From Anaerolineales bacterium (GTDB lineage Bacteria; Chloroflexota; Anaerolineae; Anaerolineales; Villigracilaceae), in contig JADZCC010000010.1 in the NCBI GenBank assembly GCA_020851785.1, positions 1 through 64,000 of the forward strand: a stretch of 64,000 nt of DNA, written 5' to 3'. The number at the start of each line of letters is the position of its first letter. Positions within the stretch are counted from its first letter, which is position 1. Shown piece by piece: positions 26,326 to 36,400 of this stretch. The notes beneath the pieces are model-generated. The model was not told the origin of the DNA, searched no databases, and worked only from the letters and a program-made list of their open reading frames with translations. Both the position numbers and the translations under genes were made by a program.

Positions 26326-26874
26326 ATGTCTGACAATTTTTACGCTATTGAAATCGCCGGAATTAAACGCGAACTGCGCCTGTTTGAAGTTAAGCCAGGC
26401 TTGAAGATTGCCATCTTGAACATCCTCGGCGATACCGAATTAATTCAAGCCGCGGCCAAGGCTCTTGCCGAAAAACTCGCCGCCTTGAAGTATGATCTAA
26501 TCGTCACCGCCGAAGCGAAGTCCATCCCTTTGGCGCACGCGCTTTCAGTGGAAACGCACAAGCCGTATGTGGTTTTGCGAAAGATGTACAAGCCCTACAT
26601 GGGCGATGCCCTCAAAGCGGAGACGTTATCCATCACCACCGGGCAACCGCAGGTTTTAATTTTAGATGAAAAAGATCGGGGATTGGTTCAGGGCCAGCGC
26701 GTGCTGATTGTGGATGATGTGATTAGCACGGGTTCGACGCTTCAGGGGATGCGACTGGTGTTGGACAAAGCCGGGGCGGAGGTGGCCGGCGAAGCGGCGA
26801 TCCTCACCGAAGGCGACCGCGCGCAATGGTTACAGATCGTCTCGCTGGGGCATTTGCCCTTGTTTACAGAATAG
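26326..26874 (+). CDS. Adenine/purine phosphoribosyltransferase-like protein
   Basis: 182 residues from ATG 26326, preceded by AAGGAG. Type I phosphoribosyltransferase fold with the PRPP loop VLIVDDVISTGST at 127-139 and a long flexible arm (VVLRKMYKPYMGD). It resembles adenine phosphoribosyltransferase and the cyanobacterial or Chloroflexota hypoxanthine-type relatives. The base used is not certain. Divergent from xpt-guaA, it adds to a purine salvage locus. Confidence 0.82.
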   Translation: MSDNFYAIEIAGIKRELRLFEVKPGLKIAILNILGDTELIQAAAKALAEKLAALKYDLIVTAEAKSIPLAHALSVETHKPYVVLRKMYKPYMGDALKAETLSITTGQPQVLILDEKDRGLVQGQRVLIVDDVISTGSTLQGMRLVLDKAGAEVAGEAAILTEGDRAQWLQIVSLGHLPLFTE

Positions 26875-27018
26875 AAGCGGTTATAGCAAGGGGCTCTCCC
26901 GTTTTATGCTACACTTGTTAGAGGATGTCATGTAATGACCATTCATAGTAGCGTTCAGATTGGCAATGTAATTCGTAACGCTGTTGCATTTAACGTCAAA
27001 AACTGGCAAGGTGGCGCG

Positions 27019-27591
27019 ATGAATTCTGACTCTTTAATTCAGTCTACCCGGGATTTTTTCACAGTTTTAGAAGAACGCAAAGTTGATTATGTTCTGGTTG
27101 GGGGCATCGCCATGCTTCACTATGTTGAGGGTCGAAATACCCAGGACTTGGATTTACTCATGGCGGTTTCGTCTTTGGATAAACTGCCCGAACTCAAAAT
27201 TACCAGCCAGGAGATGTATTTCGTCCGCGCAAATTATGGCGCATTACAAATTGACGTTTTACTGACGCAAAACCCGCTTTTCAAGAAAGTTCACAAAGAA
27301 TATTCACAAGTTCAAAAGTTTCTGGATCAAAACATCCCGCTGGCGACTGTGGAAGGTTTGGCGCTTCTCAAACTATACGCGCTCCCCTCTTTGTATCGGC
27401 AGGACAACTTTGCCAGAGTTGGCATTTATGAAAATGACATCGCTACCTTGCTTCATTATTATCAGCCAGATACAACCGCTTTACTGGATGAAATTTCAAA
27501 ATATGTAAACGAAACTGATTTTGAAGAAATTAAAGGCATTATGTCTGATATACAAAATCGGATCAAACGTTTCAAAAACGACTCGCGCTAA
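27019..27591 (+). CDS. Nucleotidyltransferase-fold protein (AbiEii/DUF6036-like)
   Basis: 190 residues from ATG 27019 (an in-frame ATG at 26935 would add 28). It has the nucleotidyltransferase core VDYVLVGGIAMLHYVEGRNTQDLDLL: GG then an Asp-x-Asp pair, and a third acid in ALQIDVLL. The pattern resembles AbiEii-type toxins and DUF6036 antitoxin-like proteins. No obvious partner is adjacent: the next gene is a convergent GIY-YIG gene, and upstream is the phosphoribosyltransferase. It may be a solitary remnant of a toxin-antitoxin pair or a chromosomally adopted enzyme. AT-richer than its neighbours. Confidence 0.65.
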   Translation: MNSDSLIQSTRDFFTVLEERKVDYVLVGGIAMLHYVEGRNTQDLDLLMAVSSLDKLPELKITSQEMYFVRANYGALQIDVLLTQNPLFKKVHKEYSQVQKFLDQNIPLATVEGLALLKLYALPSLYRQDNFARVGIYENDIATLLHYYQPDTTALLDEISKYVNETDFEEIKGIMSDIQNRIKRFKNDSR

Positions 27592-27603
27592 GCAAACTGG
27601 TTC

Positions 27604-27861
27604 TCAGCCGTTTACCAATCCCGCCTCAACTAAAATCATCTTTTGTTTTCGACGAAGAGCCTTAATGGCTCTTTCTCTTTTTAAGGCCGTAATTTTATCC
27701 GGCTGGGGTTCCAGGTACACCAACTTCACCGGTCGGCGGGTTTTGGTGTATCGCGCCCCCTTTCCCGCATTATGTTGTTTAACTCTTCGATCCGGGTCGG
27801 TCGTCCAGCCGGTGTAATAGGTTCCATCCGCGCATTCAAGGATGTAGCAAAAGCAGGGCAT
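27604..27861 (-). CDS. GIY-YIG nuclease superfamily protein (UPF0213-like)
   Basis: Small 85-residue GIY-YIG domain: CYILECADGTYYTGWT supplies the strand-Tyr pair, followed by RRVKQHNAGKGARYTKTRRP, the usual arginine-rich helix of YhbQ/UPF0213 proteins. Such proteins are chromosomal single-domain nucleases of uncertain role. Start at ATG 27861. It lies eight bases after the tyrA stop and is probably cotranscribed. Confidence 0.85.
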   Translation of the reverse strand: MPCFCYILECADGTYYTGWTTDPDRRVKQHNAGKGARYTKTRRPVKLVYLEPQPDKITALKRERAIKALRRKQKMILVEAGLVNG

Positions 27862-27868
27862 GACCCAA

Positions 27869-28849
27869 TCACTTCTTTTTGACTTTTCGACCCGTAATCG
27901 AACCAAAGAGCCTTTCGCTCAGGGAGGGATAATCGGCGGGGGATTTTTGCAGTTCCACCCAATTGGCGGAAATCCTTTCGTTCAGCCAGTTCTCGCGGCC
28001 TTCGTAGGCGGCGGCAATCCGCGTTTGAAGCGCTTCTGCGTCTTCATTTTCAAGGTCTGCGCGCAAATCCTGCAAGGCCGCCAACATCCGGTCAATCGCG
28101 TGAAGCGCGTTGGCTTTGTTGTGCAAAGCCAACGTTTTCAAGGCTTCGGCGCTTTCAAACTCCACGGCGGAGGCGGCGGAATGATACGCGCCGCCCGCCA
28201 TTTTACGCACGTCCTTCCAGCCCGGCTGGTTGATTGTGGCGTTGAGCAGGGCCGTGGAAACCAATTGCGGTAAAAGGTGCGCCGAAGCCATCAACCCGTC
28301 GGATTCGAGCAAATCCGTAAGCAGGGGCGTCGCGCCCAAAAATTGAACGAAGGTGGAGGCCAGTTCCACCGCTTCGGCGGGACAGCCAGAAGGCGCCGAA
28401 ACGAGGAAAATGCTGTTTTTGAAAAGATCAGGCTTGGCTGAGTCCAGCCCGGTTTTTTTATCTTCCAAAAAATCTGCGCCCACGGCTGGGGCCAGTCCCA
28501 CATAATAGGCGTGTTCGGGCAAAAGCTCTTTGGCCCATTGGGCTACTGCGCTTTTCACCGGCGCGGTATCTAAAATGACCACGCCATCCTGTAAATCCTG
28601 GGCAATGTAGTTGAGCGTCTCGCGGATTTCCGTAACCGGCAAAGCCAGCACGATGACCTTTGCGTCTTTGACGGCGTTGGGCAGGTTGTGTTCGGCTTGG
28701 TCGAGCGCGCCGCGTTTGAGGGCTTCACGCTCCACGCTATATTCTTTATCGTGACCCACGCGCAATAAACGGTCAGTATGTTTGGAAAGCGCCAACCCAA
28801 TGGATGCGCCGATTTGTCCGAGACCGATGATGGTGACTTGAATTGCCAT
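27869..28849 (-). CDS. tyrA: Prephenate/arogenate dehydrogenase
   Basis: NAD(P)-dependent step of tyrosine synthesis. 326 residues: Rossmann motif GLGQIGAS at 9-16, DTAPVKSAV in the middle, and a helical C-terminal dimerisation domain with MASAHLLPQL. The prephenate-binding His is present, but the family often shows looser substrate specificity, so arogenate is possible. A reverse-strand TATAAT lies about 28 bases upstream of the start, and GAGGA precedes the ATG. Confidence 0.85.
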   Translation of the reverse strand: MAIQVTIIGLGQIGASIGLALSKHTDRLLRVGHDKEYSVEREALKRGALDQAEHNLPNAVKDAKVIVLALPVTEIRETLNYIAQDLQDGVVILDTAPVKSAVAQWAKELLPEHAYYVGLAPAVGADFLEDKKTGLDSAKPDLFKNSIFLVSAPSGCPAEAVELASTFVQFLGATPLLTDLLESDGLMASAHLLPQLVSTALLNATINQPGWKDVRKMAGGAYHSAASAVEFESAEALKTLALHNKANALHAIDRMLAALQDLRADLENEDAEALQTRIAAAYEGRENWLNERISANWVELQKSPADYPSLSERLFGSITGRKVKKK

Positions 28850-28905
28850 GAGTTCCTCGCTTGGTAAGATGCAAGGATTATACCCAGATTGCCCCGTTAA
28901 ATTGC

Positions 28906-28934
28906 GAGAACCGCGGACGCCGACCGCGGTTCTC
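28906..28934. promoter_or_regulatory. Perfect GC-rich hairpin between divergent tyrA and ogt
   Basis: GAGAACCGCGG (28906-28916) and its complement (28924-28934) surround a seven-base loop. It lies upstream of the tyrA -10 box and is followed on the plus strand by AAGGAGG (28940-28946) without a start codon nearby. It could be an operator or an old terminator; its role is unknown. Confidence 0.4.
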
Positions 28935-29078
28935 TCTTGAAAGGAGGAGAAGAGAAATCACCTTACGCCCGTAAATTTATCATGTTTGTCGGAATTCTAC
29001 TTGACGCTAAACCTACGCTTCCCCTACGATTGTTCGACAACTAACAGGATTGCAAATAAAATTGGGCTGGAGATGAAG

Positions 29079-29600
29079 ATGCAGACTTCCACAACTCAAA
29101 AAATTTATCTGGGCGAGTTAAATCATACGCCGCTGGGAGATTTACGCTTCGCGGCCTCCGACTTGGGCCTGCTGGCCATCGAATGGGCCACCGCCCAGCC
29201 CGAGCTGGACGCCTTCCTGCTCAAGTTAAAACGTCCCGTTGAGGTTAATCAATTCAAAGTTAAACCGTACGCGCAGGCCGTGCGCGAATACCTGCAGGGG
29301 AAACGCCGTCCATTTGATTTGCCAATTGAGTGGGCCGCGCTTACGCCGTTTCAACAAAAGGCTCTGCGCGCGGTATACAAAATTCCGTATGGCGAGACGC
29401 GCACCTATCAGGAGATTGCCATTGCCATTGGACATCCACATGCGCCGCGCGCCGTGGGGCGGGCCAACGCCACCAACCCCATGCCGCTGGTGATTCCCTG
29501 TCACCGTGTGCTGGGCACAGATGGCAAACTGCATGGCTATGGCGGCGGAACTGGCCTGCCCACGAAAGCCTGGCTCCTCAAGTTGGAGGGGGCTTTATGA
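29079..29600 (+). CDS. ogt: Methylated-DNA-protein cysteine methyltransferase
   Basis: Suicide DNA-repair enzyme removing O6-alkyl groups from guanine. 173 residues with the active site IPCHRVLG (Cys141), the recognition helix GHPHAPRAVGRA and the closing YGGGTGLPTKAWLLKLEG. The start at ATG 29079 has GGAG six bases upstream; the ATG six bases earlier has none. The 3' end overlaps the convergent lipoprotein gene by six bases. Confidence 0.94.
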   Translation: MQTSTTQKIYLGELNHTPLGDLRFAASDLGLLAIEWATAQPELDAFLLKLKRPVEVNQFKVKPYAQAVREYLQGKRRPFDLPIEWAALTPFQQKALRAVYKIPYGETRTYQEIAIAIGHPHAPRAVGRANATNPMPLVIPCHRVLGTDGKLHGYGGGTGLPTKAWLLKLEGAL

Positions 29601-30302
29601 ACAGCGCACCTGGAAATTAATGCGTTCGTTCAAGGGGGTGGGGCTTAGGAAGTTTAACTGCACCCAATAATCGCCTGCCGCGTTAACTTGAAAATATTGG
29701 TTCAAAATTTTTGTTCCGGCTTGCTCAAAGGCCAGCGAACCGGTTTCGATGATCCCGTCGTCGCGGGCTTCCCATTGCCATTGCGCGATCAACGGCCCGT
29801 CGGCGGCGACTTCGGCTTTGAAGAAAAAGGTTTGCGGAAATTGATAGCAATTGACCTCCATGTATTGCGGCTCCACGCTGAGGGTTAGGCTGAGGAGGCG
29901 CGTTCCGGGAGCCTGCCGAATGGGCAGTCGGCTGGTCTCTCCCTCCGCCTGGCTAACGCTGGCCGCCACCCAGCAAAAGCCGTTGGGCCTGCCTGGGTCT
30001 TGAATGTACCACCAGTCGGAATTTACATCTCTACCCACTGCGCGGACCACTTGACCTTCTTTTAGTTCATTGATCAACTCAAAGACCACGCCAGGGCCAG
30101 AGCGGCAATTAACCACAGGCTGGAGGATTTTCAAATTGAGGATGAGTGGCGTGGCGGTGGGAAGCGGCGTAACGGTGGGGGTGGGGGGCTGTGTGGCAGT
30201 CGGCGCAAGCGTCAGCGTGGATGTGGGCGGAGGCGGCGTGGCAGAATTGCAGGCCGTCAGGAAAATCAAAATCAACCCGGTTTGCAGGGCGCGGCGTAAC
30301 AT
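29595..30302 (-). CDS. SH3-domain lipoprotein
   Basis: 235 residues: lipoprotein signal ending FLTAC (Cys18), a Thr/Pro-rich linker of about 35 residues, an SH3b-type domain (VNCRSGPGVVFELINEL, then WWYIQDP and CWV) at about 60-115, and a C-terminal beta domain of about 110 residues of unknown role. Lipid-anchored on the outside of the membrane, it probably binds cell-wall material or an envelope ligand. The linker style is characteristic of Chloroflexota exported proteins. Confidence 0.78.
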   Translation of the reverse strand: MLRRALQTGLILIFLTACNSATPPPPTSTLTLAPTATQPPTPTVTPLPTATPLILNLKILQPVVNCRSGPGVVFELINELKEGQVVRAVGRDVNSDWWYIQDPGRPNGFCWVAASVSQAEGETSRLPIRQAPGTRLLSLTLSVEPQYMEVNCYQFPQTFFFKAEVAADGPLIAQWQWEARDDGIIETGSLAFEQAGTKILNQYFQVNAAGDYWVQLNFLSPTPLNERINFQVRCS

Positions 30303-30419
30303 CTTTCCTCCTTAAGTTTTTATGGCGGTTTTCTCTTCAAATTAATGTAACCGCAAATTTGAAGTTCTGATACGAAGCCGCCCGCCGATTGAAGGAAATT
30401 GGTACTTAAGAGCGATAAA

Positions 30420-33400
30420 TTATTTCACCGTGAAGTAGAACGTTGATCCCTGTCCGGGCTCGCTTTCCACCCAAATGCGCCCGCCGTGGATTTCGACAAT
30501 TTTCTTCACCAAAGCCAGCCCAATGCCCGTGCCTTCGCTTTTCGCATCCAGCTTATTGAACAGGCCAAAGATGCGTTCGTGATATTGCGGCTCAATGCCC
30601 AGCCCGTTATCGCGGACGAAGAAAATCATTTCGCCGGTTTCCTCCGTTTTGGCGCCAATCTCAATTTGTGGGTTGGGCTGATTGCCCATATATTTGGCGG
30701 CGTTGTCAATCAGGTTTTGCAGGGCCTCAATCAGCCGCGGTTTATCTCCATGAATGGCTGGCAGGTTCGGCTGGATGTGAACCGTGATTTTTTTCGCGGC
30801 GAGTTGCCCATGCGTCAATTCCAACGCTTCGCGCGCCAACTTCTCAAAGGGGGCGGTCTCTGGCGCGTTAATCATCCGCCCCACCCGCGAAAGTTCCAGC
30901 AGTTCGTTGAGGAGTTGTTGCATTTTCAAGACCGCGTTTTGAATCCTCTGCAGGTCGCTTTCGATACGCTCCGGTTCTTTGGATTGAATATCCTGTTTTA
31001 GATAGCCGAGAAACCCGTTGATGGTCACAAGGGGAGATTTCAAGTCATGCGAGACCGTATAGGTGAAATCGTTCAGTTCGCGGTTCTTCATCTCCAATTC
31101 GGCGATGAGCGCCGTGCGTTGATCCAGTTCTTGTTGCAGGGTCTCTTTATCCTTTTGGCGCTTGATGGCCGCGCCGAGGATGTTCGCCGCAATTTGTAGG
31201 ACTTCCACTTCCAGCGTCTGCCATTCGCGCGCGTGGTTTTTTTCATCAAAACCCAATGCGCCCCAATATTGGCCATCCACCATGATGCGCGTTTCCAGCA
31301 GAGCTTGAATGCCATTGGCTCGGTCGCGTTCGCTGATCTCGATGATCTGCGATGAATGCCCAATGAAATACTCTCTGGCGTGGAGGTAATTTTCAGGCGT
31401 GGAGTCGTCTAACGGCACGTTTTGATAAACCGGATTATCCAAATCTGGCGTTTGCCCGGGGGCCGTCCATTCATACCGAAGCGAATTCACAAAAACGCCC
31501 TGCGGCGTGAGGTGATTTTCAAAGAGATAGGCGTGCGAAAGGTTGAAGACCCTGCCCAGTTGTTCAAGGACCGAGGCGATTGCATCCCGCCAGTTTTGAT
31601 TCTGTAAAAATTCCTCCGCCGAAAAGGCAATTACAGATAGAACGGCCTCGCGGTGGCGCAGGTTGGCTTCCACCTCGCGCCTTTCGGTAATATCCTGCAT
31701 GATGCCAATAGAAGCGTAGGGGCGGCCGTTTTCGTTAAATAGTTCCACTGCGCTATCGCTCACCCAGCGGCTTTGGCCGTCGCGGGCGACGATGCGATAA
31801 TCGCATTGCCAGGTTTTGACCTGACCCTGCCAGACCAGTTGAGTCGCGTCCTTTTCGGAATAGGCTTCCAAATCGCCAAGCATGCGCGCTTCTTTGACAA
31901 TACTATTCCAGCGGGCCAAGTCCATTTCTTCGGCGGAATATCCGGTAATGGTTTCAATGCCCATGCCCATAAATTGCAGGCGTTCAACGCCGTATTCATG
32001 ATAATAAGGAACGGCCCCGGCCGCTTCAATGGCGCGGCGATATTTACGTTCGGACTCGCGAACGGCTGAGTCAATTTCCTGACGCTGAATGCTGGCGCCA
32101 AGAATCCCTCCCGCAATTTTAACTGCGTCTATTTCTGCGTTGCCCCAGACCCTTGCCTGTACAAAATCGTCCAACCCAAGCGTGCCCCACCAGCCGTTGT
32201 GCACAAAGACCGGAACCTCCAGGACTGATTTAATCCCCAAGGCGGAGAAATGTTTTTTTTCCGCCTCGCGGAATGTAAAAGCGTTGCCCGTAAAGGCCTC
32301 GTTCATTTGCATCAAGTTGTAATATTCGCCAAAGCCGCTGGCCACCGGTGGGACATTTTGAAACCTGAATAATTCCGGAGGGTAGCCTGCGGCCGTCCAT
32401 TCGTAGCGCATGGAACTGCCCATTTGCCCGTTTGGCAATATGTGCCGCTCAAACAGATACACATGCGTGGCATGGAGCGTTGCGCCGAAGCGCTCCAAAA
32501 TCGAATCAATATGCGCGCGCCAATCCACTGCATTGATCAATTTTTCGGCGGTAAACGTGACCGCCTGTAATAAAGCCTCCTGTTCAAACAGGCCTTTTTC
32601 AACGCGATTGCGCTCATTTGATTCTTTTTGAAACTGGTCGAAAAGCGCGGCTCTTTCAATGCCAATGGCGGCCTGGGCTGTAAAACTTTCCAACAGGCGA
32701 ATTTGCTCCGCCGAATACGCGTCCACTTCCTTGCTTTGCACCGAAAGCACGCCAAACACCTTTCCGCTGACGACGAGCGGGACGCCCAAAAATGAGTGGA
32801 GGTCTTCCCGATAGGTGTTGGCGATGGGAACGTATTTTGTCCGCTGGTCTTCCAGGGTAATATCTTTAAGGTACACGGTCTTGCCGCCGAGAATCACCTC
32901 GCCGGAGAAGCCGGGCGTTTCTTTCAACTTCCGCTTGGTAATTAAAAACGGTTGATTATCATTGAAAGAGATGGGGTAATGGATGACGTCTGTTTCCCAA
33001 TCGTAAATGCCCACATAGAAAACATCCGCTTTGAGGGTGCGGTTAATTTCGTCGTGCAGGGCGGCCAAAGCCTCGTAGAGGTTGCGGCCGGAAGCAATCG
33101 CCACCCCGAGGCGGTGCAGTAAAGCGATTTCATCCGCCTGTTTTTGCGCGGCGAGTTCGTTCTTTTGTTGGGACTTGAGGAGTTCGATTTGTTCAGTTTG
33201 CAGGCGCGTCCGCTCTTCGAGGCGGGTCAGTTTGCGAAAGGTCCGCAGGATGGGCGGCATAATGAGCAGGGGAGTCAGAATGGAAACAAAGGTACTCAGT
33301 CCAATCAATTCCGGGATGATGACCTGCCAACGCCAGACGCTAAAAACACAAACGACAGCGTTGGAAATCAGCGTGGCGCTCAGGATGGAAAGCAGGGTAA

Positions 33401-33452
33401 GTTTCCATACCGATTGCGCAACAATAAACTTTTTAAGCCGCTCCCGGAGCAT
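30420..33452 (-). CDS. Sensor histidine kinase: 2TM-GAF-GAF-PAS-GAF-HisKA-HATPase
   Basis: 1010 residues. Two membrane helices near the N-terminus (about 15-85), a coiled coil, three GAF or GAF-like domains (about 105-270, 290-450, 600-760), one PAS domain (about 470-590), then HisKA with phospho-acceptor His in YTVSHDLKSPLVTI and a HATPase_c core with NLIDNAAKYMG, VRDNGLGI and GTGIGLALVKKI. All catalytic boxes are intact. It has no receiver domain and no adjacent response regulator. The start lies two bases after the stop of the upstream paralogue, so both belong to one unit. Confidence 0.92.
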   Translation of the reverse strand: MLRERLKKFIVAQSVWKLTLLSILSATLISNAVVCVFSVWRWQVIIPELIGLSTFVSILTPLLIMPPILRTFRKLTRLEERTRLQTEQIELLKSQQKNELAAQKQADEIALLHRLGVAIASGRNLYEALAALHDEINRTLKADVFYVGIYDWETDVIHYPISFNDNQPFLITKRKLKETPGFSGEVILGGKTVYLKDITLEDQRTKYVPIANTYREDLHSFLGVPLVVSGKVFGVLSVQSKEVDAYSAEQIRLLESFTAQAAIGIERAALFDQFQKESNERNRVEKGLFEQEALLQAVTFTAEKLINAVDWRAHIDSILERFGATLHATHVYLFERHILPNGQMGSSMRYEWTAAGYPPELFRFQNVPPVASGFGEYYNLMQMNEAFTGNAFTFREAEKKHFSALGIKSVLEVPVFVHNGWWGTLGLDDFVQARVWGNAEIDAVKIAGGILGASIQRQEIDSAVRESERKYRRAIEAAGAVPYYHEYGVERLQFMGMGIETITGYSAEEMDLARWNSIVKEARMLGDLEAYSEKDATQLVWQGQVKTWQCDYRIVARDGQSRWVSDSAVELFNENGRPYASIGIMQDITERREVEANLRHREAVLSVIAFSAEEFLQNQNWRDAIASVLEQLGRVFNLSHAYLFENHLTPQGVFVNSLRYEWTAPGQTPDLDNPVYQNVPLDDSTPENYLHAREYFIGHSSQIIEISERDRANGIQALLETRIMVDGQYWGALGFDEKNHAREWQTLEVEVLQIAANILGAAIKRQKDKETLQQELDQRTALIAELEMKNRELNDFTYTVSHDLKSPLVTINGFLGYLKQDIQSKEPERIESDLQRIQNAVLKMQQLLNELLELSRVGRMINAPETAPFEKLAREALELTHGQLAAKKITVHIQPNLPAIHGDKPRLIEALQNLIDNAAKYMGNQPNPQIEIGAKTEETGEMIFFVRDNGLGIEPQYHERIFGLFNKLDAKSEGTGIGLALVKKIVEIHGGRIWVESEPGQGSTFYFTVK

Positions 33453-33454
33453 GG

Positions 33455-36400
33455 TTACGACCCCACCGTTGGCAGGGTAAAGAAGAAGGTCGCGCCCTGC
33501 CCGAGGGAGCTTTCCACCCAGATGCGCCCGCCGTGAACTTCGATAATGCGTTTGACGAGGGCCAGCCCAATCCCTGTGCCGCCATCGTTCGGGTTTAATT
33601 TATTGAACAAGCCGAAGATTTGTTCGTGATAGGGCTTGGCGACGCCCATGCCGTTATCGCGGACGAAGAAGATCGGCATTCCGTTTTCCTCACCCGCCCG
33701 CCCAATTTCAATGTGCGGGTTGGGTTGCGCTCCCATAAATTTGGAGGCGTTATCCAGCAGGTTTTGGAGGACTTCAATCAGCCTTTGCCGATCTCCATAA
33801 ATGGCTGGCAGGCCAGGTTGAGTTTGCACCGTAATGCGTCCCGCTGACAATTGCCCGTGGACGGCCTTCTGCGCTTCGGAAATTAAATCTTCAAAGGCCA
33901 GTTCTTCAGGCGGGTTCATCATCCGCCCAACGCGGGATAACTCCAGCAGGTCGTTGAGGAGTTGGTGCATTTTATTCACAGCGTCTTGAATGCGCGTCCG
34001 GTCTTGTTTGACCCGTTCAATTTTTCCGCTGGCCAGGTCGGCCTCCAGATAGCCGAGAAAACCATTAATCGTCACCAGCGGAGATTTGAGGTCATGCGAG
34101 ACGGTATAGGTAAAGCGTTCAAGCTCCGAATTTTTGAGTTCCAATTCGGCGATTAATTCCTGGCGAGCGGTCAGTTCGGCTTGTAGTTCGGCGAAGAGGT
34201 GCGCGTTCTCCAGCGCCACCGCCACCTGATTGGCAAAATCCATCGCCAGTTCGGCATGATGTTGGGTAAATTGGTTTTTAGCGTAGCCATCCAGCGCAAT
34301 TAAGCCCAGAATCCTTCCGCGCGTTTTTAAGGGAATCGCCAGCCAGGAGTTAATCAAGTTATCTGGATATTCGCTGAAATCCGTCAAACTGGCTTGCACG
34401 TCGTTCTCCAAACGATAGGAAGCTTGGCCGTTAATAATTAAAAAGGCGGAGTTGCTTTCGTCGTTGGGCCATTCGGGATGGCTGGCCACATGTTCGGCGG
34501 GCAGGTTGCGATAGGCGATTAACTTCTGCGCGTTTTTTTCAATAGTCCAAACCGAAGCGCTATCGTAGGGGATGACCTTCTGAATCTCATCGAGCGTGCG
34601 TTCGATAATTTCATTAAACTCAAAGGTTTCCACTAAAGTAGCCAGCGTCTTACGCAGGGTTTCAGATTCTTGATTTTGGATTTCCAACTGGCGAATCAAT
34701 TCCTCGCGATCGGCCTCCAACTTCTTTTGCGCGCTAACGTCATAAAACATGGCAAGGACGCAATCCTGGTCTTCGATTTGAATCAATTCATAAAAGGCAA
34801 TGACCGGCTTGTATCTGCCGTCTGGATAATAGAGGAGCATCTCATCTACATTGCTCAGGGATTGCTTCTGTTTTAAGGTTTCAATAAATTTGGGGCGATC
34901 CAGCGGCTTCAGCCTAAATTTGATTTCTTCCACCGTTTTGCCAAGCGTCATTTCGGCGGAATAACCGGTCATATTCCAATAGGCCTGGTTGGCGTCCAGC
35001 AGGCGGCCTTCGGTCAGCGTGGCGATGAAGATGGCAATTGGGCTGGCCTGAAAAATACTCCGAAACCGTTTTTCGGAGCGCTGAAGCGCATTTTGGACGC
35101 GTTTGCGGTCGGTGATTTCCCGTTGGATGCCGAAGAAGCCCACAATCCGTCCTTGATCGTCATATAAGCAGGCGTAATCGCCTTCCACCCAAATTTGCGA
35201 ACCGTCTTCGCGGCGTTCTTCGGTTTCGATATGGGTTTTTCCGCCGTCAAAGACCATATGGCTTAACCTGCGGCCCTGTTCGGGATCGTGCCTAAAAAAG
35301 TAGTTCGGCGTCAGGCTGAGGAACTTTTCGCGCGTCAGCCCATATTGCTTTAGCAAGGCGTCATTAACATCCGTAAAGCGCTGGGTCTTGTAAATATGGT
35401 CAAGGAGCGCGTCCTTGTCTACGGCATCGTTCCACTCCACCGGCTGGTCAAACATGCTAAAGAAGAAGCCGTTCAGAGATTGGGAGAAGAGAGCTTGTAG
35501 ATAAGTCCTTCTTTCTTCGGCGTTTTTGCGCGGCGTAATGTCTTCTTCCGTACCAATGAAATAAAGGATTTGACCGTCGCGATTTTCAATTGCCTTGGCG
35601 TTGACTGAAGTCCAGAAGGTGGAGCCGTCTTTGCGGTATTTCAAAATTTCAAAATCTTTAATCGTCTTTCCGGCGAGCAGTTCTTTTTTGAGGAAGGCCC
35701 TGCGTTCCGCGCTGACGTAAACCTGTGTGGCAATGTCGGAGACGCTTTGAATCATGTCTTCAGGCGAATCGTATCCGTGCATGGCGGCTAAGGCGGGGTT
35801 GGCTTTAAGGATTTTCCCCTGCGGCGTGCTTTGAAAAATGCCGTCAATCGAATTTTCAAAAATGCTCCGGTAGTTTTCTTCCGCCAGCCTGCGCTCCTGC
35901 AATTCCTTTTGTAACAAGCCATAGTTTTTATACAGCGCTTCGGCGATCTGGCGCGTGAGGACAGCCGTGAGAATACAGATCAAGCCGACTGCAATAAATT
36001 CGCTGAGGGAACTGCCCTGCGGCGCGGCTGGAACGTACCAGCGAGACATTTCCCCAAAGGTCAGCCAGCCCACACAGAGCAGGTTGTACAACAAAATCAA
36101 CGTCAGGCTTCTTTTCCGCGCGGTCAGCCCGGCGGTGACGATCAGCGCGGGAAAGACCACGATGGCGATGTGATGAATGCCGGAAGTGAAGGTGGCGATT
36201 AATGTGATGACTGTAATCAGGATGACTGAAAGCGTAACTGCGGTCTGATCAAATTCCTGCTTGCGAGTCAAATAGAAGGGAATACTTAACGCGCCCAAAC
36301 CAGCCAGGAGGATCCAAAGAATATTGTGATTCCCGTTCAACTCGGCGACCAGAAGAGCCAGCCCCAACCCCACAACGACAATCCAGAGCGCCCGATTAAA

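Noticed and set aside
28900-28940. T-box-like ACCGCGG motif upstream of tyrA
   Set aside because: The ACCGCGG lies inside a simple perfect hairpin and upstream of the tyrA -10 box; no specifier stem or terminator arrangement is visible.
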